Below are positions 54,696 to 63,811 of a stretch of DNA of 64,000 nucleotides, in pieces. The position numbers and the translations under genes were made by a program. This stretch comes from Dyella sp. 2HG41-7. GTDB lineage: Bacteria; Pseudomonadota; Gammaproteobacteria; Xanthomonadales; Rhodanobacteraceae. The notes under the pieces are model-generated. The model was not told the origin of the DNA, made no database searches, and worked only from the letters and a program-made list of their open reading frames with translations. The stretch is from positions 930,001 to 994,000 of the forward strand of contig NZ_JAJEJV010000004.1 of the NCBI RefSeq assembly GCF_021390675.1. The letters run 5' to 3'. Numbering within the stretch: position 1 is the stretch's first letter; every line of letters starts with the position of its first letter.

Positions 54696-57419
54696 ATGGA
54701 AGCTAGTCGCGACCCGGAATTTCTGCCCCACGATGGCCCGCTGCGCGAAGACGTGCATCGTCTCGGCGCGATGGTGGGGCGCATGCTGGCCGAGCAGGGT
54801 GGCGAAGGCTTCTTTCAGCGGGTCGAGCAGGTGCGCACCGCCTCTATCCGTCGCCGTCGCGAGGGGCGGGCCGTGGACGATCTGGCCGAATCGCTGGCCG
54901 ATCTGGATGCCGAGGCCGCCGAAGCGCTGGCGCGCGCGTTCGCCGCGTACTTCCAGGCCGTGAACACGGCCGAGCGGGTGCATCGCATCCGCCGTCGCCG
55001 CGACTACCAGCGCGAAGGCGCCGCCACGCAACCCGAATCGCTGCTCGATGTGTTGCAGCGCTTGAAGGCGCAGGGCGTCGGCCCCGACGAATTGCTGCAG
55101 TGGTTGTACAAGCTGAAAGTCGAGCCCGTTTTTACCGCGCATCCCACCGAAGCGATACGACGTTCGTTGCTCGAAAAAGAACAAGCGATCGTGCGCGCGC
55201 TGGTCGACAACTTCGATCCCACCCGCACGCCGCAGGAACGCAAGGAAGACGACGACCGCATTTATATGGCGCTCTCCGCCGGTTGGCAGACGGCCGAAGC
55301 ATCGCCGATTCGCCCGAGCGTGCAGGATGAACATCATCACGTCGGCTTCTATCTCGCCAATCCGATTTATCGCATTGTTCCCGCGTTCTACGAAGTGCTC
55401 GCCGATGCGCTGCAAAACGTGTACGGCGTCGCCGTGCCGTTGCCGCGGCTGCTGAGTTTCGCCACGTGGGTGGGCGGCGATATGGACGGCAATCCGAATG
55501 TGGGCGCGGACACCATCGCCAACAGCTTGGCGACGCAACGCGCGCATGTGTTGGAACATTACATCGCCGATGTGGACGGACTCGCGCGTCAACTCAGTCA
55601 AACCGACGATCGCGTGGATTTCGATGAAGCGCTGTTGAAGCGTCTTGCCGATTATCGCGAACAGTTTCCGCGCGCCGCTGCCACGATTCGCCCGCGTCAT
55701 GCGGATATGCCGTATCGCTGCTTTCTCACCCTGATTCGTGCGCGCCTCGAAGCGACATTGGAGGAAGGGCACGTCGAAGGTTATCGCTCCGCCGACGAAC
55801 TGCTGGACGACTTGCTGCTGATCGTGCACGGCCTGATCGATCATCGCGGTTTGAACGCAGGCGCGTACGCCGTGCGCCGTCTAATCTGGCGCGCACGTAC
55901 ATTTGGATTCCATATGGCGCGCCTGGATGTGCGCCAGGATTCGCGCGTGCACGACGATGCGTTGGCGGCGTTGCTTCGCGATGAAAGCTGGACGCAACGC
56001 ACGCCCACCGAACGCGTCGCCGCGTTGCGGCCTTACGCCAGCGGCGAAAAATCCCTGGACGTTGTCGACGACGCGCAAGCCGAGTCGCTGCGCGCCGTCT
56101 TCGCGACCTTGCACACGTCGCGCGGACACTACGGCGAAGACGCGATCGGTCTGTACATCATCAGCATGGCGCGCACCGCCGCTGACGTGTTGGCGGTGCT
56201 GGCGTTGGCGCGCTATGGCGGTTTGGTCAAGCCGACGCAAACGGGCGAGGGCATTGCCGTGCCGCTCGATATCGCGCCGCTGTTCGAAACCGTCGACGAT
56301 CTAAAAAACGCACCGAATACCTTGCGCGCGTTGCTGGACGATCCCGTTTACCGCGCGCATTTGCGCGAGCGCGACGAATGTCAGTGGGTGATGCTGGGTT
56401 ATTCGGACAGCGGCAAAGACGGCGGCACGTTAGCGTCGCGTTGGGGTCTTCAGCGCGCGCAGGTGGAATTGCTGGAGGTGGCGCAAGAGGCGGGCATTCG
56501 CCTGGCGTTTTTCCACGGCCGCGGCGGCTCCGCTAGTCGCGGCGGCGCGCGCATTACACCGGCGCTGATGTCGTCGCCGCGAGGTTCGGTCAACGGCATT
56601 CTGCGCGTGACGGAACAAGGCGAAGTCATCCATCGCAAATACGGCGTGCGCGCGCTGGCGTTGCGCAATATCGAACAGACCGTGGGCGCGGTGCTGCGTG
56701 CGAGTGTGCGTCCGCGCGACGACGAGCCGCGCGAAGGCGAATGGCGCGAGATCATGACCGCCATGGCGGCCGAAAGCCGTCGTGCGTATCGCGCGTTTGT
56801 GGATCGCGAAGGATTCGTCGACTATTTCCGCGCGGCGACGCCAATCGATGTGATCGAACAGATGGCGCTCGGTTCGCGTCCTTCGCGCCGCCGCAGCATG
56901 CGCGGCGTGGAAGATCTGCGCGCCATTCCGTGGGTGTTTGCGTGGACGCAATGCCGTTCCATCATTACGGGTTGGTACGGTCTGGGCACCGCGCTTGAAG
57001 ATGCCGCCACGAAGCATGGCGAGTCCGCCTTGGTAGATATGGCGCGTGACTGGCCGTTCTTCGCTAACGCGCTCGACGACGTCGAGATGGTGCTCGCCAA
57101 ATGCGATCTCGATATCGCCGAAGCGTTCTCGAAATTGGCCGGTCCGCTGCATGAAACGTTCTTCGGCATGATTCGTGAGGAATTCGAACGCACGCGCCGT
57201 TGGGTTCTGCGGTTAAAGCAGAGCGACGATTTGTTGCGCGGCGATCCGCGCTTGTCCCTGTCGATTCGGCTACGCAATCCCTACGTCGATCCGATGAGTT
57301 TGCTGCAGGTCAACTTGCTGCAGCGCTGGCGCGCGGCGGATCGCAATGACGAGCATTTGTTGCGCGCACTAGTCGCCTGCGTGAACGGCGTGGCGCAGGG
57401 TTTGCAGAATACGGGTTGA
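54696..57419 (+). CDS. ppc: Phosphoenolpyruvate carboxylase
   Basis: A 907-residue protein; the ATG follows GGAGG. Catalytic histidine H149 in FTAHPTEAIRR, the lysine/glycine motif MLGYSDSGKDGGTLASRW, and the essential loop FFHGRGGSASRGG are intact. The C-terminus VNLLQRWR…ACVNGVAQGLQNTG is the conserved end (…NTG). It fixes bicarbonate onto PEP to give oxaloacetate, complementing malic enzyme at 22206. It is divergent from ahcY. Confidence 0.97.
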   Translation: MEASRDPEFLPHDGPLREDVHRLGAMVGRMLAEQGGEGFFQRVEQVRTASIRRRREGRAVDDLAESLADLDAEAAEALARAFAAYFQAVNTAERVHRIRRRRDYQREGAATQPESLLDVLQRLKAQGVGPDELLQWLYKLKVEPVFTAHPTEAIRRSLLEKEQAIVRALVDNFDPTRTPQERKEDDDRIYMALSAGWQTAEASPIRPSVQDEHHHVGFYLANPIYRIVPAFYEVLADALQNVYGVAVPLPRLLSFATWVGGDMDGNPNVGADTIANSLATQRAHVLEHYIADVDGLARQLSQTDDRVDFDEALLKRLADYREQFPRAAATIRPRHADMPYRCFLTLIRARLEATLEEGHVEGYRSADELLDDLLLIVHGLIDHRGLNAGAYAVRRLIWRARTFGFHMARLDVRQDSRVHDDALAALLRDESWTQRTPTERVAALRPYASGEKSLDVVDDAQAESLRAVFATLHTSRGHYGEDAIGLYIISMARTAADVLAVLALARYGGLVKPTQTGEGIAVPLDIAPLFETVDDLKNAPNTLRALLDDPVYRAHLRERDECQWVMLGYSDSGKDGGTLASRWGLQRAQVELLEVAQEAGIRLAFFHGRGGSASRGGARITPALMSSPRGSVNGILRVTEQGEVIHRKYGVRALALRNIEQTVGAVLRASVRPRDDEPREGEWREIMTAMAAESRRAYRAFVDREGFVDYFRAATPIDVIEQMALGSRPSRRRSMRGVEDLRAIPWVFAWTQCRSIITGWYGLGTALEDAATKHGESALVDMARDWPFFANALDDVEMVLAKCDLDIAEAFSKLAGPLHETFFGMIREEFERTRRWVLRLKQSDDLLRGDPRLSLSIRLRNPYVDPMSLLQVNLLQRWRAADRNDEHLLRALVACVNGVAQGLQNTG

Positions 57420-57472
57420 GCGTGCACGTGCTTTGGGATGACGAAGAATTCCCTGCGCATCGCGAATGGACT

Positions 57473-57590
57473 CCCTCCCCTACAAAGTAGGGGAGGGTTG
57501 GGGTGGGGTAATGCAACCTCGCGATGAACTACAACTGTGCGGCGAGCGCATACAACTCCGCCCTAGCCCTCCCCAGTAAGCACGGGAGGG
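57473..57590. repeat. Pair of GC-rich hairpins (MITE/REP-like) between ppc and uup
   Basis: CCCTCCCCTAC-AAA-GTAGGGGAGGG (57473-57497, perfect 11-bp stem) is followed by TTGGGGTGGGGT. A second hairpin with CCCTCCCC / GGGAGGGG arms lies at 57566-57590. The two together fill the gap between the convergent genes and look like the two ends of one mobile hairpin element; they may also terminate both genes. Confidence 0.6.
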
Positions 57591-57610
57591 GATCTGCATC
57601 GCGCGATGTT

Positions 57611-59494
57611 TCAGCCTTCGAGCTCCGACCATCGCGCGTACGCGATTTCCAACTCGGCCTGCACTTTTGCCAGTGCGTCGTTTGCGCGTTGAATCGCGGC
57701 GCTGTCCTGCTGATAGAACGACGGATCGTTCATCGCCTCGGCGCGTGCAGCGATATCTGCTTCGAGTTGCTCGATGCGCGCGGGAAGTTGCTCCAATTCG
57801 CGCGCGTCTTTGTAACTAAGCTTCCGTTTCGTTTTTTCGGCATCGGCCGCCGCAATTGTTGGTGCAGTCGGGTTGCTGGATTTTGTTGCTGGCGTAGAGG
57901 CTTCCGCAGACGCACGTTCGCCAGGCTTCTGCCGCAACCAATCGCTATAGCCACCCACGTATTCCCCGACCGTACCTTCGCCTTCCAGCACCAGCGTGCT
58001 GGATACGACGTTGTCGAGAAATTCGCGATCGTGCGAGACCAGCAGCAGCGTGCCTTTGTAGTCGGTGAGCAACTCTTCCAGCAACTCCAGCGTTTCGACG
58101 TCCAGATCGTTAGTCGGTTCGTCCATCACCAGCAGATTGGACGGCTGCGCAAACAGTTTCGCCAGCAGTAATCGATTGCGTTCGCCGCCGGAAAGTCGCG
58201 TGATCGGCGCTCGCGCTCGCTCGGGCGAAAACAGAAAATCCTGCAAGTACCCGATGATATGTTTGCGTTGACCGTTGAGCTCGATGTACTCGCGACCTTC
58301 GGCCACGTTGTCCAGCGCGTTCAAGGCGTCGTTGAGTTGCGAGCGGTGCTGGTCGAAGTAGGCGATCTCAAGCCCGGTTCCCAGCGTGATGTCGCCGCGT
58401 TGCGGTTTCAGTTCGCCGAGCAGAATTTTCAGCAGCGTACTCTTGCCGGCGCCATTCGGGCCGATGATGCCGACGCGGTCGCCGCGCATGATGGTGGTGC
58501 TGAGATCGCCGATCAGTACGCGGTTGTCGTAGGACTGATGCACGCGGTCGAGTTCGATGACCTTCTTGCCGGACGCTTGCGCATTGGCGAGGGCCATCTT
58601 CGCAGTACCGCCCAATTCGCGACGCTCGGCGCGTTCGCGGCGCAAGGCTTTCAACGCGCGTACGCGGCCTTCGTTGCGTGTGCGGCGCGCCTTGATGCCT
58701 TGGCGAATCCACACTTCTTCCTGCGCCAGTTTTTTGTCGAACAGCGCATTGGCTTGCGCTTCCGCGTGCAAACGTTCTTCGCGACGGCGCAGATAATTGT
58801 CGTAATCGCCGGGCCAACTGGTGAGTTGGCCGCGATCGATTTCCACGATGCGCGTGGCGAGCGCGCGCAGAAAGCTGCGATCGTGCGTGACGAATACGAT
58901 GCTGCCGACGAATTGTTTGAGAAAGCCTTCGAGCCAACCGATCGCTTCGATATCCAGATGGTTGGTCGGCTCGTCGAGCAGCAAGACATCAGGTTTGCGC
59001 ACCAATGCTTGCGCAAGCAATACGCGACGTTTCATGCCGCCCGAAAGTGCCGCAAAATCCGTATCGGCAGGCAGTTCCAACTTTGTCAGCACGTCGGAAA
59101 CGCGACGATCCAAATCCCAGCCGTGTTGCGCTTCGATCTGATTTTGCACGTCGCCCAATGCATCGAGATCGCCTTCTGCAAGCAGATGGTGATAACGCGC
59201 GAGCAGATGACCGAGATCGCCAAGACCTTCGGCGACGACATCGAACACGCTGCCTGCGGTGGCTTGTGGAACTTCTTGGGCCATGCGCGCGACGACAACG
59301 CCGCTTTGCACACGCACTTCGCCATCGTCGGGTTTGAGTTCGCCCGCGATGAGTTTCATCAAGGTGGATTTGCCTTCGCCGTTGCGACCGACGATGCATA
59401 CGCGCTCGTTCGCCTCGATGGAGAGGTCGACATGTTCGAGCAGAAGAGGGCCGCCGACGCTGAAGTCGACACGCTGAAGTTGGATCAGAGACAT
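57611..59494 (-). CDS. uup: ABC-F family ATPase (Uup type)
   Basis: A 627-residue protein with two nucleotide-binding domains in one chain and no membrane segments. Walker A motifs GRNGEGKST and GPNGAGKST, signatures LSGGMKRR and LSGGERNR, and Walker B LLLDEPTNHLD and LVMDEPTNDLD are intact. The C-terminal coiled-coil domain (KTKRKLSYKDARELEQLPARIEQLEADIAARAEAM) is typical of Uup. ABC-F proteins act on ribosomes; Uup also affects transposon precise excision in E. coli. Confidence 0.93.
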   Translation of the reverse strand: MSLIQLQRVDFSVGGPLLLEHVDLSIEANERVCIVGRNGEGKSTLMKLIAGELKPDDGEVRVQSGVVVARMAQEVPQATAGSVFDVVAEGLGDLGHLLARYHHLLAEGDLDALGDVQNQIEAQHGWDLDRRVSDVLTKLELPADTDFAALSGGMKRRVLLAQALVRKPDVLLLDEPTNHLDIEAIGWLEGFLKQFVGSIVFVTHDRSFLRALATRIVEIDRGQLTSWPGDYDNYLRRREERLHAEAQANALFDKKLAQEEVWIRQGIKARRTRNEGRVRALKALRRERAERRELGGTAKMALANAQASGKKVIELDRVHQSYDNRVLIGDLSTTIMRGDRVGIIGPNGAGKSTLLKILLGELKPQRGDITLGTGLEIAYFDQHRSQLNDALNALDNVAEGREYIELNGQRKHIIGYLQDFLFSPERARAPITRLSGGERNRLLLAKLFAQPSNLLVMDEPTNDLDVETLELLEELLTDYKGTLLLVSHDREFLDNVVSSTLVLEGEGTVGEYVGGYSDWLRQKPGERASAEASTPATKSSNPTAPTIAAADAEKTKRKLSYKDARELEQLPARIEQLEADIAARAEAMNDPSFYQQDSAAIQRANDALAKVQAELEIAYARWSELEG

Positions 59495-59757
59495 CCGCCC
59501 ATTTTAGCCGGTCGACGGGGTCCACCGAGGGGGTGTCATGAAAGGTTCCGCTAAAGAATTTACGGCCAAATGTCGCTAAAGAGTCAGAAGGTCGTCACCG
59601 GCGCATAACGAAAATTTACGCTTCCGGCGGCGGTAAAATTTAGAAAAACATGTACTTAGCATGGCCGATTAAAGCTTTTCCTCTGGAATTCGCAGTCGCC
59701 ATGCATTAAGGTTGCGCAACGCGGGCGAGACCGCGGTTCCTGGGAGTGAAAGAGGCC

Positions 59758-60855
59758 GTGGCAGTCATCCAATCCAGTCAGCCAATGCGGTTGCTGAGCC
59801 GGCTTTGGGGCCTGTTCGCGGCGTTGCTTTTGCTCGGCGCCAGCGCGTTCGTTTCCGTGGCGCATGCAGGCTATGCGGCCATCGTCGTCGACCCCGCCAC
59901 GGGCGAAGTGCTCAGCGCGGTGAACGCCGACCAGCAGAACTACCCGGCGTCGCTCACCAAAATGATGACGCTGTACCTCACCTTCCAGGCGATGCAGAAC
60001 GGCAAGCTGAAAGTCGACCAAGAGCTTCCCGTTTCCACCTGGGCCGCTTCGCGCGCGCCGACCAAGCTCGGTCTGCGTGCCGGCGAAACCGTGTCGGTGA
60101 ACGACTGCATTCTCGGTATGGTGACCAAGTCGGCCAACGATGCGGCGACTACCGTGGCCGAAAGCCTTGGCGGCAACGAAAGCCACTTCGCCGACATGAT
60201 GAACGCCCAGGCCGCGCTGCTCGGCATGAGCTCCACTCACTTCGCCAACGCCAATGGCCTGCCGGACCCCAACAACCTCAGTTCCGCGCGCGACATGGTC
60301 AAGCTGGCCGTGGCGCTGTATCACGACTTTCCGCAGTACACCCATTACTTCGCCACGAAGGACTTTGTCTTCCGTGGTCGGCTGATTCGTGGCCACAACA
60401 ATCTGATGGACCGTTATCCCGGCATGGACGGGCTGAAGACGGGCTTCACCGACGCGTCGGGCTTCAATCTGGCCTCGACCGCCGTGCGCGACGGCCGTCG
60501 CCTGTTCGCCGTGGTGTTGGGCGGCCGCACCGCATCGGCTCGCGATAACCTGATGGCGCGCTTGCTGGACGATGGCTTCGACAATCAGCCGACGCCCGAT
60601 ACCCTGGTGGCGCGCGCTGGCGTACCGAGCACGACCCGCCGCGTTCTGGCCGCACTGTCGCCGATCGAAACGGCGGAGGCGGACGAAACCGCGCCGGCGC
60701 ATCGCCGCAGCAGCTGTCCCGCGCATCGCAGCAAGAGCTGCCCGCGCGTCGCCAAGGCGGCGCATACGACCAAGCACTCGAGCACGCGTCGCCTTGCGCA
60801 TCGCAAGAGCAGCAAGAAGGTCGTGCTGGCGTCCGCATCCAACAGTCACGATTGA
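59758..60855 (+). CDS. D-alanyl-D-alanine carboxypeptidase (PBP5/6-like, peptidase S11)
   Basis: A 365-residue protein if started at GTG 59758 (GTG 59746 is the alternative; GGGAG lies between). Signal peptide to VAHA|GY. Penicillin-binding motifs S65-x-x-K68 (SLTK), S125-A-N127, and K227-T-G. It trims the terminal D-Ala of peptidoglycan stem peptides in the periplasm. Instead of the usual PBP5 C-terminal domain and amphipathic anchor, it ends in a basic His/Arg/Lys/Ser-rich tail of about 65 residues. The 263-base upstream gap holds AT-rich repeats (CGCTAAAGA at 59549 and 59575). Confidence 0.9.
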   Translation: MAVIQSSQPMRLLSRLWGLFAALLLLGASAFVSVAHAGYAAIVVDPATGEVLSAVNADQQNYPASLTKMMTLYLTFQAMQNGKLKVDQELPVSTWAASRAPTKLGLRAGETVSVNDCILGMVTKSANDAATTVAESLGGNESHFADMMNAQAALLGMSSTHFANANGLPDPNNLSSARDMVKLAVALYHDFPQYTHYFATKDFVFRGRLIRGHNNLMDRYPGMDGLKTGFTDASGFNLASTAVRDGRRLFAVVLGGRTASARDNLMARLLDDGFDNQPTPDTLVARAGVPSTTRRVLAALSPIETAEADETAPAHRRSSCPAHRSKSCPRVAKAAHTTKHSSTRRLAHRKSSKKVVLASASNSHD

Positions 60856-60961
60856 CGGATCGACCGGCGACGGCAGATACCTGAGCCCAGTTCGATAGAC
60901 CACGCCATTTGGTAGCAAATGCCCCAAGCCATGGATCGGCGTCTCGGTTAAGTTTTGAGGC

Positions 60962-61510
60962 ATGTGGCGTACACCATCCTCGCTCAAATGGCTGATTAAC
61001 AAGCGCTCCCGGTTCTCGGGAGCGCTTGTTAAGTTGGAAAAAACCCGCGATGAATTGGTATCAAAAATTCAAGAGCTGGAAAACAAGGCCAGCGCAATCC
61101 GCAGCAAATTAGCCGCGTTGGATGAAACGATTCGCTTGCACGAAATCGTTATTGAACCAACAGATATTCGCCCGGTGAAACCGCAGAGCAATACCTATCT
61201 CGTTCCTTTTGGGCAACTAGGGCGATCAATCCTGAAGGTGCTCCGCGAGCATGATGGGTGGATGACCACGAATGAAATCATTCGCCGGATATCTCACCTC
61301 AGTGAGCACTTTCAAGTGTGGGATGCGGAATATGTCCGACGATCTGTGCGCTGCCGGTTACGCCAGCTTGCCACCAAAGGCATCCTTGAGCGCAAGGTAG
61401 ATGCATCCGATCGAGGGCGTCATGATGGCGTGACGCAAACGCTTTGGCGGCTTTCAACCGTGGCAGCAAATCCATGGTGTTACCAAACCGATTCGGATTT
61501 ATCGACCTAG
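60962..61510 (+). CDS. Unrecognised protein with coiled coil and winged-helix-like part
   Basis: A 182-residue frame in AT-richer DNA than its left neighbours. Residues about 24-65 are a coiled coil (LEKTRDELVSKIQELENKASAIRSKLAALDETIRLHE). Residues about 84-165 look like a winged helix (LGRSILKVLREHDGWMTTNEIIRRISHL…VRRSVRCRLRQLATKGILERKV). The true start is uncertain: a 16-bp perfect inverted repeat (60996-61032) lies inside the first codons, and TTG 61034 directly after it could be the start. It is probably part of an accessory island. No function assigned. Confidence 0.6.
   Translation: MWRTPSSLKWLINKRSRFSGALVKLEKTRDELVSKIQELENKASAIRSKLAALDETIRLHEIVIEPTDIRPVKPQSNTYLVPFGQLGRSILKVLREHDGWMTTNEIIRRISHLSEHFQVWDAEYVRRSVRCRLRQLATKGILERKVDASDRGRHDGVTQTLWRLSTVAANPWCYQTDSDLST
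60996..61032. repeat. 16-bp perfect inverted repeat at the island edge
   Basis: TTAACAAGCGCTCCCG and its exact complement are separated by GTTCT. It lies 140 bases after the carboxypeptidase gene, at the point where core-like genes give way to accessory ones. It may be a terminator without T tract, or a mobile-element or regulatory structure. Confidence 0.65.
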
Positions 61511-61585
61511 CGTCTTGTCCTCGTTCTGCGGTACGGTTTGTACACGACTGTTTACCAACCAATACGACGACCGTCTCAAGCAGCC

Positions 61586-61840
61586 CTAACGCTCGACTAA
61601 ACCCGCAGCTTCATTCCCCTTTTCAGAGAGGGAAAATATGAGTCCGTCACTCTGAATCAAAAGACCTAACTCGCAAAGCACGAGCAATTGTTCAATGAGA
61701 GTTAGAAGGTCTTTCGGCTGGTACTCCGAAGCGATCTGGCCGAACGGTACGACTTCGACAATAGAGTGATGACAAAGCCGTTTTACCGTAGCGAGGATGC
61801 TCTTTTGGAACTCGCTCAGACTCATCGGCGGCGTGCCCAT
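61586..61840 (-). CDS. Small unrecognised winged-helix-like protein
   Basis: An 84-residue frame; the ATG at 61840 has GGGAGGGG seven bases upstream, which supports real translation. The sequence (SEFQKSILATVKRLCHHSIVEVVPFGQIASEY…LLTLIEQLLVLCELGLLIQSDGLIFSLSEKG) has the alternating helix and final beta-wing look of a small DNA-binding or regulatory domain. It lies in the accessory stretch next to the IS. No family recognised. Confidence 0.6.
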   Translation of the reverse strand: MGTPPMSLSEFQKSILATVKRLCHHSIVEVVPFGQIASEYQPKDLLTLIEQLLVLCELGLLIQSDGLIFSLSEKGNEAAGLVER

Positions 61841-62033
61841 TTCTACCCCTCCCACAGCCTCGCCGCCCATCGTAGCTCACTTATCGCTCATGTATAAAAG
61901 GTCCAATAAATGAGTGCGATTCTCGCTCGGGCTTTGCGATGAAAGCAGACGATTTGCAGTGGGATCACCGAAAGAGCTTTTCTATCGCCAAGCCGTTCCT
62001 GGCATGCCCTTTTTTTGCGTGCCGCGCCAAGTT

Positions 62034-63146
62034 TTATGTTGGCGACGCTACAAGTCGCCTCCAAAAATAGTCCAGGCCAAGCTCATGCGTGCGATGTCGG
62101 CCTTGCCAATAGCCACGCCACCATACCGATTTGCGAGACGTCATCAGCTCCTTCAATAGCAACTGGTAGCGCTCTTTCTGGGCACATCGACGGTGGTTCT
62201 CGCGCCACACGAATTCGCAGGCGTAATCTTGCAAATACTTGGGACGATAACCATGGTAAACACCGTATTCGGCGCGCCGGAATCGGCTAAATAGCGTTTC
62301 ACACATGTTGTCCGATACCCCTTCGGGCGTGCTGAATTCGTGGGCGTGGGAAACGGCGTAGTGATCGACAAAGGCATTCAATGTGCTGTACGCGCTGCTT
62401 TCATCGCTCATCACGATGGAGCCCGGCTGGACGAAACGTTTGACAAGGCGCACGACCTCGGCCTCGTTTTCCGCTGCGCACACAAAAGCCATGGCTCGTT
62501 TGGAACCCAGTCCATGTCCGGCAGACTCGCACAGGGAAATGACGACACGCTTGTTGGCACGCTTGCGCCAATTCTGTTGAGTCATGCCGGCTTCAATCCA
62601 AGGTTTGCTTGGATCCTTGGCAGGTTTCTTGCCAAATCGCACCTTGAGGGCATCCTTCGGCATTTTTGTCCGCCGATTGGGCTTGCGTGGCTTGCCACCA
62701 AAATACCCGCCATCAATGTGAACGATCCCGTGCAAAGGATTGAGATCCATGGCGTGTATCATCCACTCGCGGATTTTTCCGAAGAACACCTGAGTGGTCT
62801 TGGGTGTATGCCCCGTGATTCGACTTGCCTCCAGCGCAGCCTTGCCCTTCGCGCCGTTCTCGAACACGGCGATGAGTCGGACCATTTCAATGAACGTCAA
62901 CTTGTGCCCGTGAAGCGGGGTCCCGCTTGTGACGCTGAATTCGTGCGTACAGTCCGCGCACCGCCAACGCCGTCTTTTGACGCGCCTATGGTGCTCGCGA
63001 AAGGATGCACATTCAGGGCATCCCTGTTTGTCGGGACTTCCCCAACGAGCGAAAGCCAGTAACTTTTCGGCTTCGTCATTGGTGAGATTTGAAATCGTGC
63101 GTGCGAAATTACGTGATTCCTTGGCGTGCAAAAAATGCTGTGCCAT
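62034..63146 (-). CDS. IS1595-family transposase
   Basis: A 370-residue protein. N-terminal zinc ribbon with two CxxC pairs (CPECASFREH…WRCADCTHEF), then the DDE-type domain: GIVHIDGGYFGGK, IVMSDESSAYSTL, and SDNMCETLFSRFRRAEYGVYHGYRPKYLQDYACEFVWRENHR, which is the ISXO2-like catalytic region. The ATG at 63146 gives MAQHFLHAKESRNF, the usual start of the family; the frame runs further upstream. No interruption is seen, so it may be active. Confidence 0.9.
   Translation of the reverse strand: MAQHFLHAKESRNFARTISNLTNDEAEKLLAFARWGSPDKQGCPECASFREHHRRVKRRRWRCADCTHEFSVTSGTPLHGHKLTFIEMVRLIAVFENGAKGKAALEASRITGHTPKTTQVFFGKIREWMIHAMDLNPLHGIVHIDGGYFGGKPRKPNRRTKMPKDALKVRFGKKPAKDPSKPWIEAGMTQQNWRKRANKRVVISLCESAGHGLGSKRAMAFVCAAENEAEVVRLVKRFVQPGSIVMSDESSAYSTLNAFVDHYAVSHAHEFSTPEGVSDNMCETLFSRFRRAEYGVYHGYRPKYLQDYACEFVWRENHRRCAQKERYQLLLKELMTSRKSVWWRGYWQGRHRTHELGLDYFWRRLVASPT
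62034..63146 (-). mobile_element. IS1595-group insertion sequence, minimal extent
   Basis: Only the transposase span is certain. Terminal inverted repeats and the target duplication could not be identified by eye within about 150 bases on either side, so the true ends are outside these coordinates. Confidence 0.6.
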
Positions 63147-63290
63147 GCGTCGAACCCGGTTTGAGTCAAGACGAGGCCTGCCGAACAACCGGCCAGGCCG
63201 CCGGACTGGGCGAACCAGTCCACCGGGCGCGCACGCTTCCGCCGCGCCTTGGTGAGGCGCGTTGCAAAAGCGGACGCGGTATCGCACACT

Positions 63291-63362
63291 AGGGGTGCAG
63301 GCCTTAGAACTTGCACCTCTACGAAAGCCCAGATAACCCCTGCCAGGGTTCTGGGCTTTCGT
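63291..63362. terminator. Tandem hairpins beside the IS and a putative regulator gene
   Basis: AGGGGTGCA/TGCACCTCT (63291-63320, one mismatch) is followed by ACGAAAGCCCAG/CTGGGCTTTCGT (63321-63362) with a nested AACCC/GGGTT. The second lies 38 bases after the stop of the minus-strand gene at 63400 and may terminate it. Confidence 0.5.
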
Positions 63363-63399
63363 GCGTTACGGGCCCGGATAATGGGAAGAACGGGCTACG

Positions 63400-63699
63400 T
63401 CATATGTCCTCCTCGCGCGCGCATTTCGACGACGGTTCATCGTTTGGCCCGGCACGGTCCGCCACGGCCGACGCCAGAGCGCTCCCTTCCGTCTTGACGA
63501 GATAGGCAGCCAATTCATCGGCGCGGGCCATCAGGCCTCGCGACTGACCCGGTATGGGGTACAAGCGCAGACCGATGCGTCCTGCCTGGTGGGCGCGCTG
63601 AAAGGCGCGCGCATTGTCGAACCCCAATGCTCGCCATAGATCGGCGCCGCGCACGGTCGCTATGGGTTGGATGGAGGCTGGGGACCGGTGGGAAGCCAT
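63400..63699 (-). CDS. Small putative DNA-binding protein (AlpA/HTH-like), accessory region
   Basis: A 99-residue frame from the ATG at 63699; the frame continues upstream but its composition becomes poor. The core TVRGADLWRALGFDNARAFQRAHQAGRIGLRLYPIPGQSRGLMARADELAAYLVKTEG resembles small MerR/AlpA-type helix-turn-helix proteins of prophages and integrative elements. The tail is acidic and disordered. It is divergent from the gene leaving the right edge. Assignment is by motif only. Confidence 0.6.
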   Translation of the reverse strand: MASHRSPASIQPIATVRGADLWRALGFDNARAFQRAHQAGRIGLRLYPIPGQSRGLMARADELAAYLVKTEGSALASAVADRAGPNDEPSSKCAREEDI

Positions 63700-63811
63700 C
63701 GCACTGCCTATCGAGGTGGGCCGTGTCGGACGGCGGGCAAGACGTGCCCAGCATTTAAGGCTGACTTGTTGGCATTTACTATTCCAGCGAATTGCATGAA
63801 TACTCCACTCC

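Noticed and set aside
57473-57590. CRISPR-like repeats
   Set aside because: Only two hairpins, no regular spacing and no spacers; they belong to the dispersed GC-rich repeat family.
62897-63316. Minus-strand frame upstream of and overlapping the transposase, read as an interrupted host gene
   Set aside because: The stretch ARRKRARPVDWFAQSG recalls small accessory DNA-binding proteins, but no second half was found on the other side of the IS, so it is not supported.
63291-63362. tRNA gene, integron attC site or IS terminal repeats
   Set aside because: The hairpins do not fold as a cloverleaf, lack the attC core sites, and have no matching copy at the other side of the transposase.
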